Shown here in pieces: positions 60,279 to 64,000 of a stretch of 64,000 nucleotides of DNA. Position numbers and translations under genes: made by a program. Under the pieces are notes generated by a model. The model did no database searches. It had not been told where the DNA came from and was given only the letters and a program-made list of their open reading frames with translations. The stretch covers positions 1 to 64,000 of the forward strand of contig NZ_QICJ01000015.1 of assembly GCF_003201105.1 (NCBI RefSeq). Direction: 5' to 3'. Origin of the DNA: Dyella sp. AtDHG13 (GTDB taxonomy: Bacteria; Pseudomonadota; Gammaproteobacteria; Xanthomonadales; Rhodanobacteraceae). Numbering within the stretch: position 1 is the first letter of the stretch; each line of letters starts with the position of its first letter.

Positions 60279-61475
60279 ATGCTCGACGCAGTACTCAACT
60301 TCCTCTCCAACGGCCTGACGCACGCCAGCTGGGGAACCATCGTGATCTACATGCTGGTCATGACGCAGCTCACCATCTTCACGGTGACGCTGTATCTGCA
60401 CCGCTGCCAGACCCATCGCGGCGTGGACCTGCACTGGTCCATCTCGCACTTCTTCCGCTTCTGGGGCTGGCTCACCACGGGCATGGTCACCAAGGAGTGG
60501 GTGGCGGTGCACCGCAAGCACCACGCCAAGGTGGAGACCGAGGAAGATCCGCACAGCCCGCAGATCTATGGCATCAAGAAGGTCTTCTGGGACGGCGTGT
60601 CGCTGTACCGCGATGCCAGCGAAGTGAAGGAAGACCTGGAGAAGTACGGCCGCGGCACGCCCGACGACTGGATCGAGCGCAAGCTCTACGCCGGCCATCC
60701 GTACTGGGGTCCTGCGCTGATGCTGATCATCGACCTTGCCCTGTTCGGCGTCATCGGCGCCGCGCTGTGGGCCGTGCAGATGATCTGGATTCCGTTCTGG
60801 GCCGCCGGCTTCGTCAACGGCATCGGCCATTGGTGGGGCTACCGCAACTTCGAAAGCGCCGACACCGCGACCAACCTCATTCCGTGGGGCTTCTGGATCG
60901 GCGGCGAAGAGCTGCACAACAACCACCACGCCTTTCCGAGCTCGGCCAAGTTCGCCCTGCGCAAGTGGGAGTTCGACATCGGCTGGTTCGTGATCTGCGG
61001 CCTGCAGAAGGTGGGCCTGGCCAAGGTGCTGCGCGTCGCGCCGACGCTGGATGTTCGCCCGAACGTGCACCTGCCGGACGCCGAGACGCTCAAGGGCGTT
61101 CTCACGCATCGTTTCGCCGCGATGACCGACTACTACCGCAACGTGATCATGCCGACCCTGCGCGACGAAGCGCAGCACGCCGGCGAGAGCATCAAGTCGG
61201 TGCCGCGCCGCATGCGCCGCGCGCTGGCCGACGGTGGCCGCTGGCTGGACAACGAAGGCCGCGACCGCATGCAGGCGGTACTGGCCAAGCGTCCGACCCT
61301 GAGCACCGTGTGCGATTTCCGTAACCGCCTCGCCGCCCTGATGGAGCAGCGTGGCGCGGATCAGGCGCTCAAGGGCCTGCAGCAGTGGATTGCCGAGGCG
61401 GAGCAGAGCGGTATTCGCGCGCTGCAGGAGTTTGCCGGTCGCCTGAAGAGCTATTCGGTGGCCAGCGCGGCTTGA
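60279..61475 (+). CDS. Fatty acid desaturase (acyl-CoA/acyl-lipid delta-9 type)
   Basis: A 398-residue membrane di-iron desaturase. The three His boxes are H41-x4-H46 (HRCQTH), HRKHH (78-82) and HNNHH, each in the expected spacing. Membrane segments flank them. The last about 80 residues (FRNRLAALMEQRGADQALKGLQQW...IRALQEFAGRLKSY) form a helical tail that resembles the C-terminus of ISL3-type transposases, as in other members of this lineage. ATG 60279 is preferred over a GTG at 60270. It ends before a good terminator. Confidence 0.93.
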   Translation: MLDAVLNFLSNGLTHASWGTIVIYMLVMTQLTIFTVTLYLHRCQTHRGVDLHWSISHFFRFWGWLTTGMVTKEWVAVHRKHHAKVETEEDPHSPQIYGIKKVFWDGVSLYRDASEVKEDLEKYGRGTPDDWIERKLYAGHPYWGPALMLIIDLALFGVIGAALWAVQMIWIPFWAAGFVNGIGHWWGYRNFESADTATNLIPWGFWIGGEELHNNHHAFPSSAKFALRKWEFDIGWFVICGLQKVGLAKVLRVAPTLDVRPNVHLPDAETLKGVLTHRFAAMTDYYRNVIMPTLRDEAQHAGESIKSVPRRMRRALADGGRWLDNEGRDRMQAVLAKRPTLSTVCDFRNRLAALMEQRGADQALKGLQQWIAEAEQSGIRALQEFAGRLKSYSVASAA

Positions 61476-61499
61476 TCGCCGGCTAAGCGTTACGTGAAA

Positions 61500-61525
61500 A
61501 GCCCGCCGAAAGGCGGGCTTTTTTT
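61500..61525 (+). terminator. Rho-independent terminator after the desaturase gene
   Basis: AGCCCGCC (61500-61507), tetraloop GAAA and GGCGGGCT (61512-61519) are followed by a run of T. It sits 24 bp after the desaturase stop and 36 bp before the stop of the convergent helicase gene. Confidence 0.92.
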
Positions 61526-61561
61526 GTGGGCGAATAAGCGAAAAGGGATCAAGCGCGACGA

Positions 61562-64000
<2,439 letters not shown>

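Overview
The window is a high-GC gammaproteobacterial chromosome segment. The most likely source is the Rhodanobacteraceae (Dyella/Luteibacter/Rhodanobacter type) within the Xanthomonadales. This is inferred from the gene families: two large TonB-dependent receptors of the Xanthomonas/Caulobacter kind beside glycoside hydrolases, a PlsB/Gnd/MutM/Tdk/UbiE housekeeping set, a TPR-sulfotransferase next to a receptor, and GTAG-headed REP elements. No rRNA, tRNA, CRISPR array, complete insertion sequence or replication origin was recognised.

Layout. 93-4983 (minus strand) is a tightly overlapped operon pxpB-pxpC-pxpA-DUF969-DUF979-pcp for release, probable uptake and ATP-dependent opening of 5-oxoproline. 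A 500 bp regulatory gap with a perfect 14 bp palindrome separates it from a plus-strand sugar locus (5484-14742): glucokinase-type kinase, TonB-dependent receptor, GH9 enzyme, GH20 beta-hexosaminidase and a NagX/DUF5009 membrane protein. Together these look like an amino-sugar (chitin or chitosan oligosaccharide) utilisation unit. At 14844-15295 a hairpin-rich leader precedes a small gene of unknown function.

15449-19509 reads as accessory DNA: small hypothetical genes, a SUKH-type immunity-like protein, a secreted Cys-rich protein, and a secreted thioredoxin-fold protein whose frame breaks at a run of nine T. 19510-26173 holds a LysR regulator divergent from a secreted alpha/beta hydrolase, a LuxR regulator with a degenerate HD-GYP module, a second secreted hydrolase, a GH29 alpha-L-fucosidase and a REP doublet. 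26185-34012 mixes a secreted VOC protein, a proline-rich membrane protein, a PAS-GAF-GGDEF diguanylate cyclase, an Lrp regulator divergent from a DMT exporter, and a membrane/redox cluster (Pr6Pr, DUF2269, SDR-DoxX fusion).

34049-42726 is more housekeeping in character: UbiE, an exported amidohydrolase, PlsB, a membrane-anchored hypothetical, an e(P4)-type lipoprotein acid phosphatase and an AI-2E transporter. 43123-47591 is a second TonB-dependent receptor convergent with a TPR-sulfotransferase. 47649-53513 holds Rep helicase, a Sel1-repeat protein, a flavin-dependent halogenase-family protein, thymidine kinase and an unknown protein. A 765 bp repeat-rich gap follows. The window ends with mutM, gnd, a four-gene Gld-like ABC operon, a fatty-acid desaturase and a SNF2 helicase that runs off the right edge.
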